Below are positions 1 to 6,251 of a DNA stretch of 6,698 nucleotides, one piece after another (positions within the stretch are counted from its first letter, which is position 1; every line of letters begins with the position of its first letter). The notes beneath the pieces were generated by a model, which was not told where the DNA came from, did no database searches, and was given only the letters and a program-made list of their open reading frames with translations. This DNA comes from Methylomarinum sp. (GTDB lineage Bacteria > Pseudomonadota > Gammaproteobacteria > Methylococcales > Methylomonadaceae). The stretch lies in contig WTAG01000111.1 of NCBI GenBank assembly GCA_013139755.1, forward strand, positions 1 through 6,698, in the 5' to 3' direction. A program made the position numbers and the translations under genes.

Positions 1-153
1 CTGTATAGCCTGTATATAACTATCTTGCCGATAGAACTTTAGCCCTTGCCGCATTATCTGTTCAGATTGAATGATGGGCTGGGGACGTATATCTTGTCTT
101 CTAGCACAGGCATTTAGGGATAATAGCAAAATAATGAGTAAGGCTTTAGTCAT
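1..153 (-). CDS. Lipoprotein of the MCE operon, 5' end only (runs off the left edge)
   Basis: The visible 51 codons begin MTKALLIILLLSLNACARRQ: a short positive N-terminus, a hydrophobic stretch and the lipobox L-N-A-C, with Cys16 as the likely lipidated residue. Residue 17 is Ala, not Asp, so Lol sorting to the outer membrane would be expected. After the signal, residues 36-51 (QGLKFYRQDSYIQAIQ) resemble the first helix pair of a tetratricopeptide repeat; this is a weak inference from 16 residues. The ATG overlaps the end of the MlaD-like gene by 8 nt and has its own strong Shine-Dalgarno, so it belongs to the same operon. A lipoprotein at this place suggests an envelope partner of the MCE transporter, comparable in position to the auxiliary lipoproteins of other MCE systems (PqiC type), though what is seen does not look specifically PqiC-like. 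The stop codon is outside the window. Confidence 0.8.
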   Translation of the reverse strand, partial: MTKALLIILLLSLNACARRQDIRPQPIIQSEQIMRQGLKFYRQDSYIQAIQ

Positions 154-1132
154 GTAGTGAACCTTCTTCATCTATTAATAATGCATTATCTGGCTGTTGA
201 ATGGTCGATGATAGGGGCCATATTCGTTGTAAGTTTTGTACTGTTTCTTCTGTTGATTGAATCAGTGATTGGGTATCATCAACCATTGTCGGTAAGTGAT
301 CCGCTACTTGTTCAAGCTTATCTAAAGAGCGTCTGATATCGGACACCATTATTTGAGACTCAGCACTTAAGAGTGTTAAATTTTTAATCACAGGGCCTGT
401 TTCATTAATGCGTTGCTCAATTTTGCTTAAAGAGGTGGCAAAGTTGTTGAGTGTATCTGTAAATGCTTGCGCTTGTTGTTCATCATAAATTGCTTTTCCT
501 AGCATTCCCTGGCCTGTACTAATATGATGAGTGATATTCTCTGTATTTTGCATAATATTGACTAAACTTTCACTACTGTTTTTGAGTGATTGAGGATCAA
601 TAGCCGCCATAATTTCAGCCAATTTAGACATGGTGATTTCTAAGTCATTAATGACGGGTTTAATGCCTTCAATTAAATCGTCTGTGGTAAAAGGTTCTTT
701 AATGCTTATGATTGACTCGGCGGGTAATAAAGGCAGCGATGGTGATCCGGCGTTGATAATAATAATGGCATTGCCAACTATAGAGAGTTTACTTAATTCA
801 CCGACAGAATCAGTACGAATTAAATTTTCAAAACTTTTGTAAATAAAAAATTCAATATGAATTTTATTGTCATCGGTTGTATCAATAACCGCAACTTTAC
901 CGACTTCAATACCTGAAATATTAACCAGAGTCTCAGTACTAATACCTTGGGCATTTTTCATATAGGCATGATAAGTAATGACATCATCGAACATCTTGGC
1001 TGATTGGATTTTGGCTATAATTAAGCCACCTATAGTCAACAAAGCGATAATGAAAAAAGCACCGACTAATTGTTCCTTGGTATTTTGACTTAAATAATGG
1101 ATGTAGTGCACATTCGGTTTATTTTCTTTCAT
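146..1132 (-). CDS. mlaD: MlaD-like MCE-domain lipid transport protein
   Basis: This 328-residue protein has one N-terminal membrane helix (about residues 21-41, cytoplasmic tail before it) followed by a periplasmic MCE domain (about 49-147) with the usual landmarks: AQGISTETLVNISGIEVGKV (61-80), the hydrophobic IVGNAIIIINAG segment (118-129) and a closing 'sli' strand. The rest (about 150-328) is helical and low in complexity, with the G-x-G-x-L-G-K motif common in MCE proteins (GQGMLGKAIYDEQ, 207-219) and a late W-P-L (305-307). MCE proteins form homohexameric rings that shuttle phospholipids or other lipids between inner and outer membranes; they bind a permease and ATPase in the inner membrane. 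It is longer than E. coli MlaD (183 aa), so the C-terminal helices could form a longer periplasmic tube; that is inference. Its ATG overlaps the preceding stop as TAATG, with no clear Shine-Dalgarno, which points to translational coupling. The symbol gives family, not proven orthology to E. coli mlaD. Confidence 0.9.
   Translation of the reverse strand: MKENKPNVHYIHYLSQNTKEQLVGAFFIIALLTIGGLIIAKIQSAKMFDDVITYHAYMKNAQGISTETLVNISGIEVGKVAVIDTTDDNKIHIEFFIYKSFENLIRTDSVGELSKLSIVGNAIIIINAGSPSLPLLPAESIISIKEPFTTDDLIEGIKPVINDLEITMSKLAEIMAAIDPQSLKNSSESLVNIMQNTENITHHISTGQGMLGKAIYDEQQAQAFTDTLNNFATSLSKIEQRINETGPVIKNLTLLSAESQIMVSDIRRSLDKLEQVADHLPTMVDDTQSLIQSTEETVQNLQRIWPLSSTIQQPDNALLIDEEGSLHD
162..168 (-). 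promoter_or_regulatory. Shine-Dalgarno of the lipoprotein gene
   Basis: On the minus strand AAGAAGG lies 8 nt before the ATG at 153-151, inside the end of the MlaD-like gene. It supports this start and is stronger than anything in front of the three upstream genes of the operon. Confidence 0.7.
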
Positions 1133-1803
1133 TAGGCCGTAAATAATTCGTTATGATTTTTCTTAAAATGCTCCCATTGATTGTAGTCGTAAAAAACCTT
1201 GTCATCACAATAGATAATTTGTTGAGCTGCTTTTTTTGTAAACCCTAAGGTTGTATCACTGCAAATGATGGTTATTTTTAGCTCTGACAGCAAAGATATT
1301 AAATGATCGCCTAAAATATTATGCTCATATCTATTTAATCCCTGAAATGGTTTTTCAATAAATAAAACATCTGGATTTAGCATGAGTGCGCGGGCAATCA
1401 GTAATAAACGCTTTTCTAAATTAGACATAAACGCAGGTAACTTGTTAGCAACACGCTGACAATTAAACTGTTTTAGTAATTGTTCTGCGCGCTTGTCAAT
1501 GCACTTCATAGTTTCTAATTGATGATATTTTGCGGCGAGCTTTAGATTGTCTAAGCCAGATAAAGTCGATATTAATTGAATTTCTTCATCAATATAGGCA
1601 ATAGACAAAGGTTTTGCGTAATCAATAGTGCCTGAAAATGGCGCAATTTGTTTTGCTAGCATTTGTAAATAAACATTTAACCCTACTCGTTGGTAGGTTT
1701 TAAAGCACACAAAGGAAGCCATCTGGATGCTGCAATTTAGTACAGGGTAAGACTCGCTTGGAACGGCTTCATTTATCTGTATTAAAGTAGACGATTTAGA
1801 CAT
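1132..1803 (-). CDS. MlaF-like ATP-binding-cassette protein with degenerate catalytic motifs (probable pseudo-ATPase)
   Basis: The position between MlaE-like and MlaD-like genes and the overall layout identify a 223-residue ABC ATPase homologue: L-A-K-Q-I-A-P-F-S-G-T-I (49-60) matches the helix after a Walker A, P-A-F-M-S-N-L-E-K-R then I-A-R-A-L (123-140) matches the signature helix, and N-P-D-V-L-F-I-E-K-P-F-Q-G-L-N (143-157) matches Walker B and D-loop. Yet the working residues are gone. By register alignment the Walker A GKST is GLNV (41-44, Lys to Leu42); Q-loop Gln is Glu73; signature LSGGQ is MSNLE (126-130); Walker B Asp is Glu150; the catalytic Glu is Lys151; D-loop Asp is Asn157; H-loop His is Asp183. 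No frameshift restores a Walker A in the other forward frame read there. The frame is intact and tightly linked to its neighbours (1-nt gap upstream, 1-nt overlap downstream), so decay into a pseudogene is unlikely. It may be a structural or regulatory subunit, with the true ATPase coming from another locus. Confidence 0.85.
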   Translation of the reverse strand: MSKSSTLIQINEAVPSESYPVLNCSIQMASFVCFKTYQRVGLNVYLQMLAKQIAPFSGTIDYAKPLSIAYIDEEIQLISTLSGLDNLKLAAKYHQLETMKCIDKRAEQLLKQFNCQRVANKLPAFMSNLEKRLLLIARALMLNPDVLFIEKPFQGLNRYEHNILGDHLISLLSELKITIICSDTTLGFTKKAAQQIIYCDDKVFYDYNQWEHFKKNHNELFTA

Positions 1804-1804
1804 A

Positions 1805-2608
1805 TTAAAGAAATGCGAAAAAAGCGTTAATAAAAAGAATAGCCAGTAAACTTTTAACTATGGCTTCTTGAGTGGCTTGAGGTACCTCGGTAACAGACTT
1901 TTTTACATTTAAACCGACAAAACAGGCATAAGCCGCAATGGTAATGCCACAGATAGCATTGTTGATTAAAAATAGAATCAACTGAGTGGCATTGAACGAG
2001 TCAATTAAAATATAAAAATATTTAAAATTAGAGGGGGAATCGAGTACGCCAGAGAAAAAGATGCCAAATAACATGGTAGAGATTGAAAAATAGACAGACA
2101 ACGCTATTTGTGAAATAGCTAAACCGATTAAACGCGGGTAAGCAAGGTAAATGTAAGGATCTATTCCAAGTAATTCTAATCCTTTTATTTCATGGTTGAT
2201 GCTCATATTACCCATATCAACAGAAATTGCAGACCCTGATCGAGCAATCAGTACTATTGCAGTTAACACCGGGCTTAGTTGCAATGCAACTAGTTGAGTT
2301 AAAAGGCTAATCACTTCATTTTCACTGCTAAAAGATTGTAAAAATAAAAGAAGTTGCGTCGTTACGCTAACACCAATTAACAGGCTAAGAATAAAAAAGG
2401 TGGGGAATAGTGCATCAATACCACTAAAAATAACTTGGCTAATCATCGATTGTTTAATGATATTACTTTTAGGGTATTGCCTATGGTATAAAAATCCACG
2501 TTTAAAGGTAGTTAAGGTAAATTGCAATACAGCAAAGAAGGACGCAGTAGAATGGATCAGCCAACGCCCCAGAAAACTAAGAAATTGTTGAAAAAATGAA
2601 ATCAGCAT
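1805..2608 (-). CDS. mlaE: MlaE-like ABC transporter permease
   Basis: The 267-residue inner-membrane protein shows the MlaE/PF02405 pattern: an amphipathic N-terminal segment, a hydrophobic core starting near residue 60, then LSPVLTAIVLIARSGSAIS (about 111-129), D-M-G-N-M (131-135) and the conserved coupling stretch E-I-K-G-L-E-L-L-G-I-D-P-Y-I-Y-L with a following P-R. It ends with G-I-T-I-A-A-Y-A-C-F-V-G-L and a final hydrophobic helix preceded by E-V-P-Q-A-T-Q-E-A-I-V. In known systems a dimer of this permease sits between a dimer of MlaF in the cytoplasm and the MlaD ring in the periplasm, moving phospholipids across or out of the inner membrane. The coupling region that contacts the ATPase is well kept, in contrast to the decayed ATPase next door. 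It is the first gene of the operon; the ATG at 2608-2606 has only a weak purine-rich stretch before it. Family assignment is firm, substrate and transport direction unknown. Confidence 0.92.
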   Translation of the reverse strand: MLISFFQQFLSFLGRWLIHSTASFFAVLQFTLTTFKRGFLYHRQYPKSNIIKQSMISQVIFSGIDALFPTFFILSLLIGVSVTTQLLLFLQSFSSENEVISLLTQLVALQLSPVLTAIVLIARSGSAISVDMGNMSINHEIKGLELLGIDPYIYLAYPRLIGLAISQIALSVYFSISTMLFGIFFSGVLDSPSNFKYFYILIDSFNATQLILFLINNAICGITIAAYACFVGLNVKKSVTEVPQATQEAIVKSLLAILFINAFFAFL

Positions 2609-2652
2609 AAAATGTTTCTGCTATATGTATTCGTATAAGACGATATTACAGG

Positions 2653-2682
2653 ATTATTTTAGATGTTTATGGTTTGTGTCTC
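2653..2682 (-). promoter_or_regulatory. Tentative sigma70-type promoter of the mla-like operon
   Basis: Read on the minus strand, GAGACA (2682-2677) and AATAAT (2658-2653) are separated by 18 nt, matching the consensus at four and five of six positions. Transcription would start near 2646, giving a leader of about 40 nt to the permease ATG. It is the best pair found by eye in this AT-rich stretch and could be chance. Confidence 0.3.
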
Positions 2683-2934
2683 GCATTTTATAGACTTGTG
2701 CCGTAGCCAAGCCATGGATTCAGCTTAAATACAGGGAATAGGCGTTTGACTGGATAATGAAAAAAATAAGTTTGTGAACAATGGAGAGGATCGGCTTATC
2801 TGGTCGAAACACAGAAAAATGGATAATCTGCTGTAATCAGGCAAAATAAAGTTTAATAAGTCGCCGTTTCTATTGGCAATTTTCCGTAAAAACATAGCTT
2901 AGATTAAAAGGCATGATTCAGTAAAAAGATGCAT

Positions 2935-2951
2935 CTGATAGAAGTTATCAG
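2935..2951. repeat. Short inverted repeat CTGATA-N5-TATCAG upstream of the kinase gene
   Basis: CTGATA (2935-2940) and TATCAG (2946-2951) are perfect 6-bp arms around the loop GAAGT. The 17-bp symmetry is the size of a typical dimeric regulator site and lies about 70 bp upstream of the TATAAT at 3020. It is short enough to be chance in AT-rich DNA. Confidence 0.3.
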
Positions 2952-3134
2952 TACTTTTCGAAACCATTGCTCACCCCTTATAGTCAAAGGTTCAGGTAGA
3001 AAGTGGGTAACAAAACCTCTATAATGATAAGGTTAAATTTTCGGCGTTGTATCCATCGCTTAATACAATATTTATGATTTACAAAACCCTGATGAGTCCA
3101 GTATTTAAAATCAAGTATCAGTGCGTAACATCTA

Positions 3135-5795
3135 ATGAAATATAAAACATTAATCTTGCCTCTAATGGTATTATTTAGCATCAATACGATGCTGTATCTA
3201 TCCTATAAAAACAACATTCAAACCTTTAAAGAAAGTACCAAACAGACATTTATACAAACCTCAGAAAAATATTTTAACGCCTTCCAAGAGACCATTAACT
3301 CTAGCATAAGTGTTGCACAGTCTATGGGGGCTTTTTATCATGCGAGTCAATTTGTTAGTCGTGAAGAGTTCAGTTTATTTGGTCTAAAGGTTTTAGAAAA
3401 CCATCCTAATATACAGTCGCTTAATTGGATAATTCCTGTTAGCCACTCGCAACGGGCAGAGTATGAGCAAGAGATGCGGGGAAAAGGTTTTAGTGATTTT
3501 AGAATTCACGTGGGATTTAATGATAATCAAATAGTCCCTGCTTCCCCAAAAGAGAGTTATTTTCCGATACATTACCTTGTACCTTTTGCGGAAAATAAGA
3601 AGGCATTAGGATTTGATGTCACAGTAAACTCTATTTCACATCAGGCTTTTACAAAAACGGTTGCTACACATAGTTTTTCCGTTAGTGCTCCACTTACTTT
3701 GGTGCAGGAAACGGGCAATCAAAAAGGTTTAGTCTTCTTTTTCCCCATTTATAAAGATCAATCATTCGAGGGCTTTGTGCAATTAGTCTTACGAATGGGA
3801 GGTGTTTTAAAATCAGTTCATCAATGGTTAGAATCAGCAGATGAGTTGGTGTTCCGGATACTTGATGTCAGTGAGAAAGGATCACAACTTATTACTATTG
3901 ATGGTGTAATACCATCTCCAATCAACAATAAAGGTTTTTACCATGAGAAGGTATGGAATATTGGTGGCCGACAGTGGAAGCTTGAATTTTACCCCAGCGC
4001 TAATTTTATTGGCGAGTATGAGGTAGAAAGGGAAAAGTTATTGTTTAGGCTTTTATATGGGGCTATTCTAAGTTTTATAATATTTTGTATTATTTACTAT
4101 ATTGCCAAACAAAAAAATAGGGCAGAAAAAAATGCTTCTTTATTAAAGATATCACAAGATAAGTTGATTTCTCAACAAAATGCTCTTGATGAACATGCGA
4201 TAGTGAGCATTGCCGATGTAAAAGGTGATATCACTTATATAAATGAGAAATTTGAAGAAATTAGTCAGTATGCGTCTGCTGGATTAATAGGGAAAAATCA
4301 CCGTATTTTGAATTCAGGTTTTCATCCTAAATCCTTTTTTATTGAGATGAATCATACCCTGGCCAATGGTAAGGTTTGGCAAGGGAAAATCAAAAATAAA
4401 GCTAAAGATGGTTCATTTTACTGGGTTGAATCGACCATTGTTCCTTTTCTAAATAAGCAGGGAAAGCCTGAACAATATATTTCAATGCGGACTGATATTA
4501 CAGGTCTTAAGAATTTAGAAAAACAACAATATATTGAGCGTCAGAATGTGCATATACGTGCTGAGATTTCTCAGAAGTTACAGGTGCAATTATCGCTTAA
4601 AGAACGTTTTGAACAGGTACTTGCGCTTCTGTGCCAATTTGATGAATTGGATGTACAACAAAAGGCAGGTGTATTTTTATCGGTTGAAAATGAGCTAAAT
4701 ATGTTTGCCACGCATGGACAGTTTCCTGATGAATTCATAATGAAAGAAAAATGTATTAATGTCGATAGCTGTCTGTGTGGTCGAGTAGCAATCAGTGGTT
4801 TGTTAAAAATATCCGATGATTGTTTTGCTGATCATGAGCATAGCTTTGAGAATATGACAGCTCATGGGCATTATATTGTCCCTCTTAAATTTGCAGAAAA
4901 AGTATTGGGTGTACTATTTATCTATACCGATCCATATCCTTCAAGAGAGACATTACGGTTAGAAACTTTGTCTAATATTGGATATATGATGGGATTAGCT
5001 ATTTCAAATGAACAAGCCCAGCAAGCATTAATTGCAGAAAAGGCTATTGCTGAAAAAGCTAATAAAGCTAAATCCATATTTCTGTCATCAATGAGTCATG
5101 AGTTCAGAACACCACTCAATGCAATTTTAGGTTTTAGTCAACTTTTAGAATATGACGATGAATCCCCTCTCTCGGAAGAACAAAAAGAGAGTGTTAATCA
5201 TATTCTTACTAGTGGAAATCACTTGTTAGCACTGGTCAACGAAGTATTAGATCTGTCTGCAATTGAAGCAGGGAAAGTAAATTTTTCTCTTGAGGCTATC
5301 AATTTGAAAGATATTATCCAAGAGTGTCAGATGCTAGTTAAAAGCCTAGCTAAGAAAGCAAATATAGAGCTCAAGGTGTTGGATGATAATAGCGATGTGT
5401 CAGTACATGTAGATTACACTAGATTAAGACAAATAATATTAAACTTAATAACTAACGCGATTAAATATAATCGGCAGGGTGGCTCTGTAACGGCTGGTTG
5501 GGAAATCATTGATGACAATTTAGTAAAGATCAATATTACTGATACGGGGATTGGTATTTCCAAAGCTAATCAGGCAAAAGTATTTAGTGAGTTCAACCGA
5601 TTAGGACAACAAAACTCTGATATCGAAGGGACAGGTCTTGGGTTAGTTGTTACGAAAAATCTTGTTGAATTGATGTCCGGAAAGATTGGTTTTGAAAGTA
5701 TTGAGGGGAAAGGCACAACATTCTGGGTTGAGCTAGCTATGTCGGAGCCCGTTAATGATGAGCAAAACGAAGAGAGCTATATGTTAGAGAATTGA
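3135..5795 (+). CDS. Membrane sensor histidine kinase with CHASE, PAS and GAF domains
   Basis: The 886-residue protein reads, in order: membrane helix 1 (about 5-24), a periplasmic CHASE domain (about 70-230, with S-R-E-E-F then N-I-Q-S-L-N-W), membrane helix 2 (303-324), a linker coil, a PAS domain (about 345-458, with G-D-I-T-Y-I-N and a C-terminal M-R-T-D-I-T), a GAF domain (about 480-627), a helical linker, HisKA with phospho-acceptor His655 in S-H-E-F-R-T-P, and HATPase_c with the N box around Asn770 and Asn774, G1 D-T-G-I-G (803-807), F box F-S-E-F-N-R and G2 G-T-G-L-G-L (832-837). All kinase motifs are intact. It should autophosphorylate His655 in response to a small periplasmic ligand plus cytoplasmic signals. 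There is no receiver or HPt domain and no adjacent response regulator, so it is an orphan. An in-frame TAA 9 nt upstream rules out a longer start; the ATG lacks a clear Shine-Dalgarno. The GAF holds an unusual Cys/His cluster. Signal and partner are unknown. Confidence 0.93.
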   Translation: MKYKTLILPLMVLFSINTMLYLSYKNNIQTFKESTKQTFIQTSEKYFNAFQETINSSISVAQSMGAFYHASQFVSREEFSLFGLKVLENHPNIQSLNWIIPVSHSQRAEYEQEMRGKGFSDFRIHVGFNDNQIVPASPKESYFPIHYLVPFAENKKALGFDVTVNSISHQAFTKTVATHSFSVSAPLTLVQETGNQKGLVFFFPIYKDQSFEGFVQLVLRMGGVLKSVHQWLESADELVFRILDVSEKGSQLITIDGVIPSPINNKGFYHEKVWNIGGRQWKLEFYPSANFIGEYEVEREKLLFRLLYGAILSFIIFCIIYYIAKQKNRAEKNASLLKISQDKLISQQNALDEHAIVSIADVKGDITYINEKFEEISQYASAGLIGKNHRILNSGFHPKSFFIEMNHTLANGKVWQGKIKNKAKDGSFYWVESTIVPFLNKQGKPEQYISMRTDITGLKNLEKQQYIERQNVHIRAEISQKLQVQLSLKERFEQVLALLCQFDELDVQQKAGVFLSVENELNMFATHGQFPDEFIMKEKCINVDSCLCGRVAISGLLKISDDCFADHEHSFENMTAHGHYIVPLKFAEKVLGVLFIYTDPYPSRETLRLETLSNIGYMMGLAISNEQAQQALIAEKAIAEKANKAKSIFLSSMSHEFRTPLNAILGFSQLLEYDDESPLSEEQKESVNHILTSGNHLLALVNEVLDLSAIEAGKVNFSLEAINLKDIIQECQMLVKSLAKKANIELKVLDDNSDVSVHVDYTRLRQIILNLITNAIKYNRQGGSVTAGWEIIDDNLVKINITDTGIGISKANQAKVFSEFNRLGQQNSDIEGTGLGLVVTKNLVELMSGKIGFESIEGKGTTFWVELAMSEPVNDEQNEESYMLEN

Positions 5796-6070
5796 AGTTC
5801 AGTAGTATTGATTTTGTATCTTAAGATGAAAGTATTTAACTGTATTAACTCGAACTTGATCGGACTCATTCATAAATTAGTTATGAGTTACACTGACGCT
5901 AGGTATCAAACATTGACTGGCTCTGAACAGCCAAAACCAGCCAGTAAATAAATAGCAACTCAATTCATTTGGAAACCAAAAACCAGTAGACATTTTGAAT
6001 ATCGATTATCCTGATAACTTAGATAGTAAAAGCAGGCTAATTATTTTTCACGAAAGAATTTAATTGTTTT
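5796..6070. other. Intergenic stretch after the kinase gene, no gene seen
   Basis: No coding region is supported here. The stretch holds two weak stem-loops: ACTCAT/ATGAGT (5864-5869 with 5883-5888) and the ACTGGCT/AGCCAGT pair listed separately. Neither is followed by a T run, so I do not call a clear intrinsic terminator for the kinase gene. A 12-bp dyad TTATC-CT-GATAA lies near 6005-6016. Confidence 0.5.
5916..5945 (+). repeat. Inverted repeat with two competing pairings downstream of the kinase gene
   Basis: ACTGGCT (5916-5922) can pair perfectly with AGCCAGT (5939-5945) or, over five bases, with the nearer AGCCA (5929-5933), so two hairpins exclude each other. Lying 120 nt after the kinase stop, it could protect or end the transcript, but the following sequence is A-rich, not T-rich, so it is not a canonical intrinsic terminator. 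Confidence 0.3.
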
Positions 6071-6099
6071 TTGACTTATTTCCATAAGCCATGTATATT
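6071..6099 (+). promoter_or_regulatory. Sigma70-type promoter of the cold-shock gene
   Basis: TTGACT (6071-6076) and TATATT (6094-6099) are separated by exactly 17 nt, each matching the consensus at five of six positions. Transcription would start near 6106, giving a leader of about 145 nt. A leader of this length is typical of cspA-like genes, which supports the assignment. Confidence 0.7.
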
Positions 6100-6105
6100 A
6101 AAATT

Positions 6106-6251
6106 TCTCTGAAAGAAAGTCTTTTCTTTATATCCTCCATGCCGTTGTATTATTCATAATTCCTCGTTCTGTAGTTTCTTAAGTTTCAGTCTATTTTTCC
6201 ATTAAGCAAGCCTCTTGATGGCTTATCTATTTTTTATTTCAGGATATTATT
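6106..6251 (+). promoter_or_regulatory. Long structured 5' leader of the cold-shock gene
   Basis: From the inferred start near 6106 to the ATG, the leader can form a hairpin close to its 5' end (AAAGAAA 6112-6118 with TTTCTTT 6123-6129, loop GTCT) and another shortly before the ribosome binding site (AAGCC 6208-6212 with GGCTT 6220-6224). The segment ATATCCT (6130-6136), just after the first hairpin, is a perfect complement of AGGATAT (6241-6247), which contains the Shine-Dalgarno. Long leaders of cspA-family mRNAs are known to refold with temperature and control stability and translation. Here that role is inferred from position and pairing, and the start site is inferred from the promoter. 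I do not see the enterobacterial cold-box sequence. Confidence 0.5.
6241..6244 (+). promoter_or_regulatory. Shine-Dalgarno of the cold-shock gene
   Basis: AGGA lies 7 nt before the ATG at 6252, supporting this start. It is the segment that could be masked by ATATCCT at 6130-6136. Confidence 0.75.

Larger units (their letters stand above)
2609..3134. other. Divergent intergenic region without a recognisable gene
   Basis: This 526-bp stretch separates the minus-strand permease gene from the plus-strand kinase gene. I see no coding region with family resemblance, no tRNA and no intrinsic terminator. It must hold both divergent promoters. On the plus strand a perfect TATAAT occurs at 3020-3025, about 110 nt before the kinase ATG, but no good -35 lies 16-18 nt upstream, so a kinase promoter there would need an activator or is chance. 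A TACAAT at 3064-3069 also has only a poor -35 (TCGGCG). A small dyad at 2935-2951 is listed separately. Confidence 0.6.

Noticed and set aside
630..842. 70-codon plus-strand open frame
   Set aside because: It lies opposite the MCE domain of the mlaD-like gene, has no recognisable family and no convincing ribosome binding site.
1680..1730. A sequencing frameshift hiding a normal Walker A
   Set aside because: Reading this stretch in the +1 frame gives an early stop and no G-K-S/T motif, and the protein stays in register with ABC motifs on both sides.
1132..1803. Calling the ATPase homologue a pseudogene
   Set aside because: The frame is uninterrupted, near full length, coupled to both neighbours, and keeps the ABC spacing; loss of catalytic residues alone does not make it a broken gene. 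I call it a probable pseudo-ATPase.
2400..2591. 63-codon plus-strand open frame
   Set aside because: It is the reverse-strand shadow of the N-terminal half of the permease gene, with no family resemblance.
2746..2758. TTGACT at 2746-2751 as a -35 element
   Set aside because: No -10-like hexamer lies at the right distance; the GATAAT next to it is only one base away.
2984..3184. 66-codon minus-strand open frame in the divergent region
   Set aside because: It overlaps the start of the kinase gene on the other strand, shows no domain pattern and would block the kinase promoter region; most likely chance.
5916..5945. Intrinsic terminator of the kinase gene
   Set aside because: The stem is followed by A-rich sequence without a T run on either reading, so it fails the usual form.
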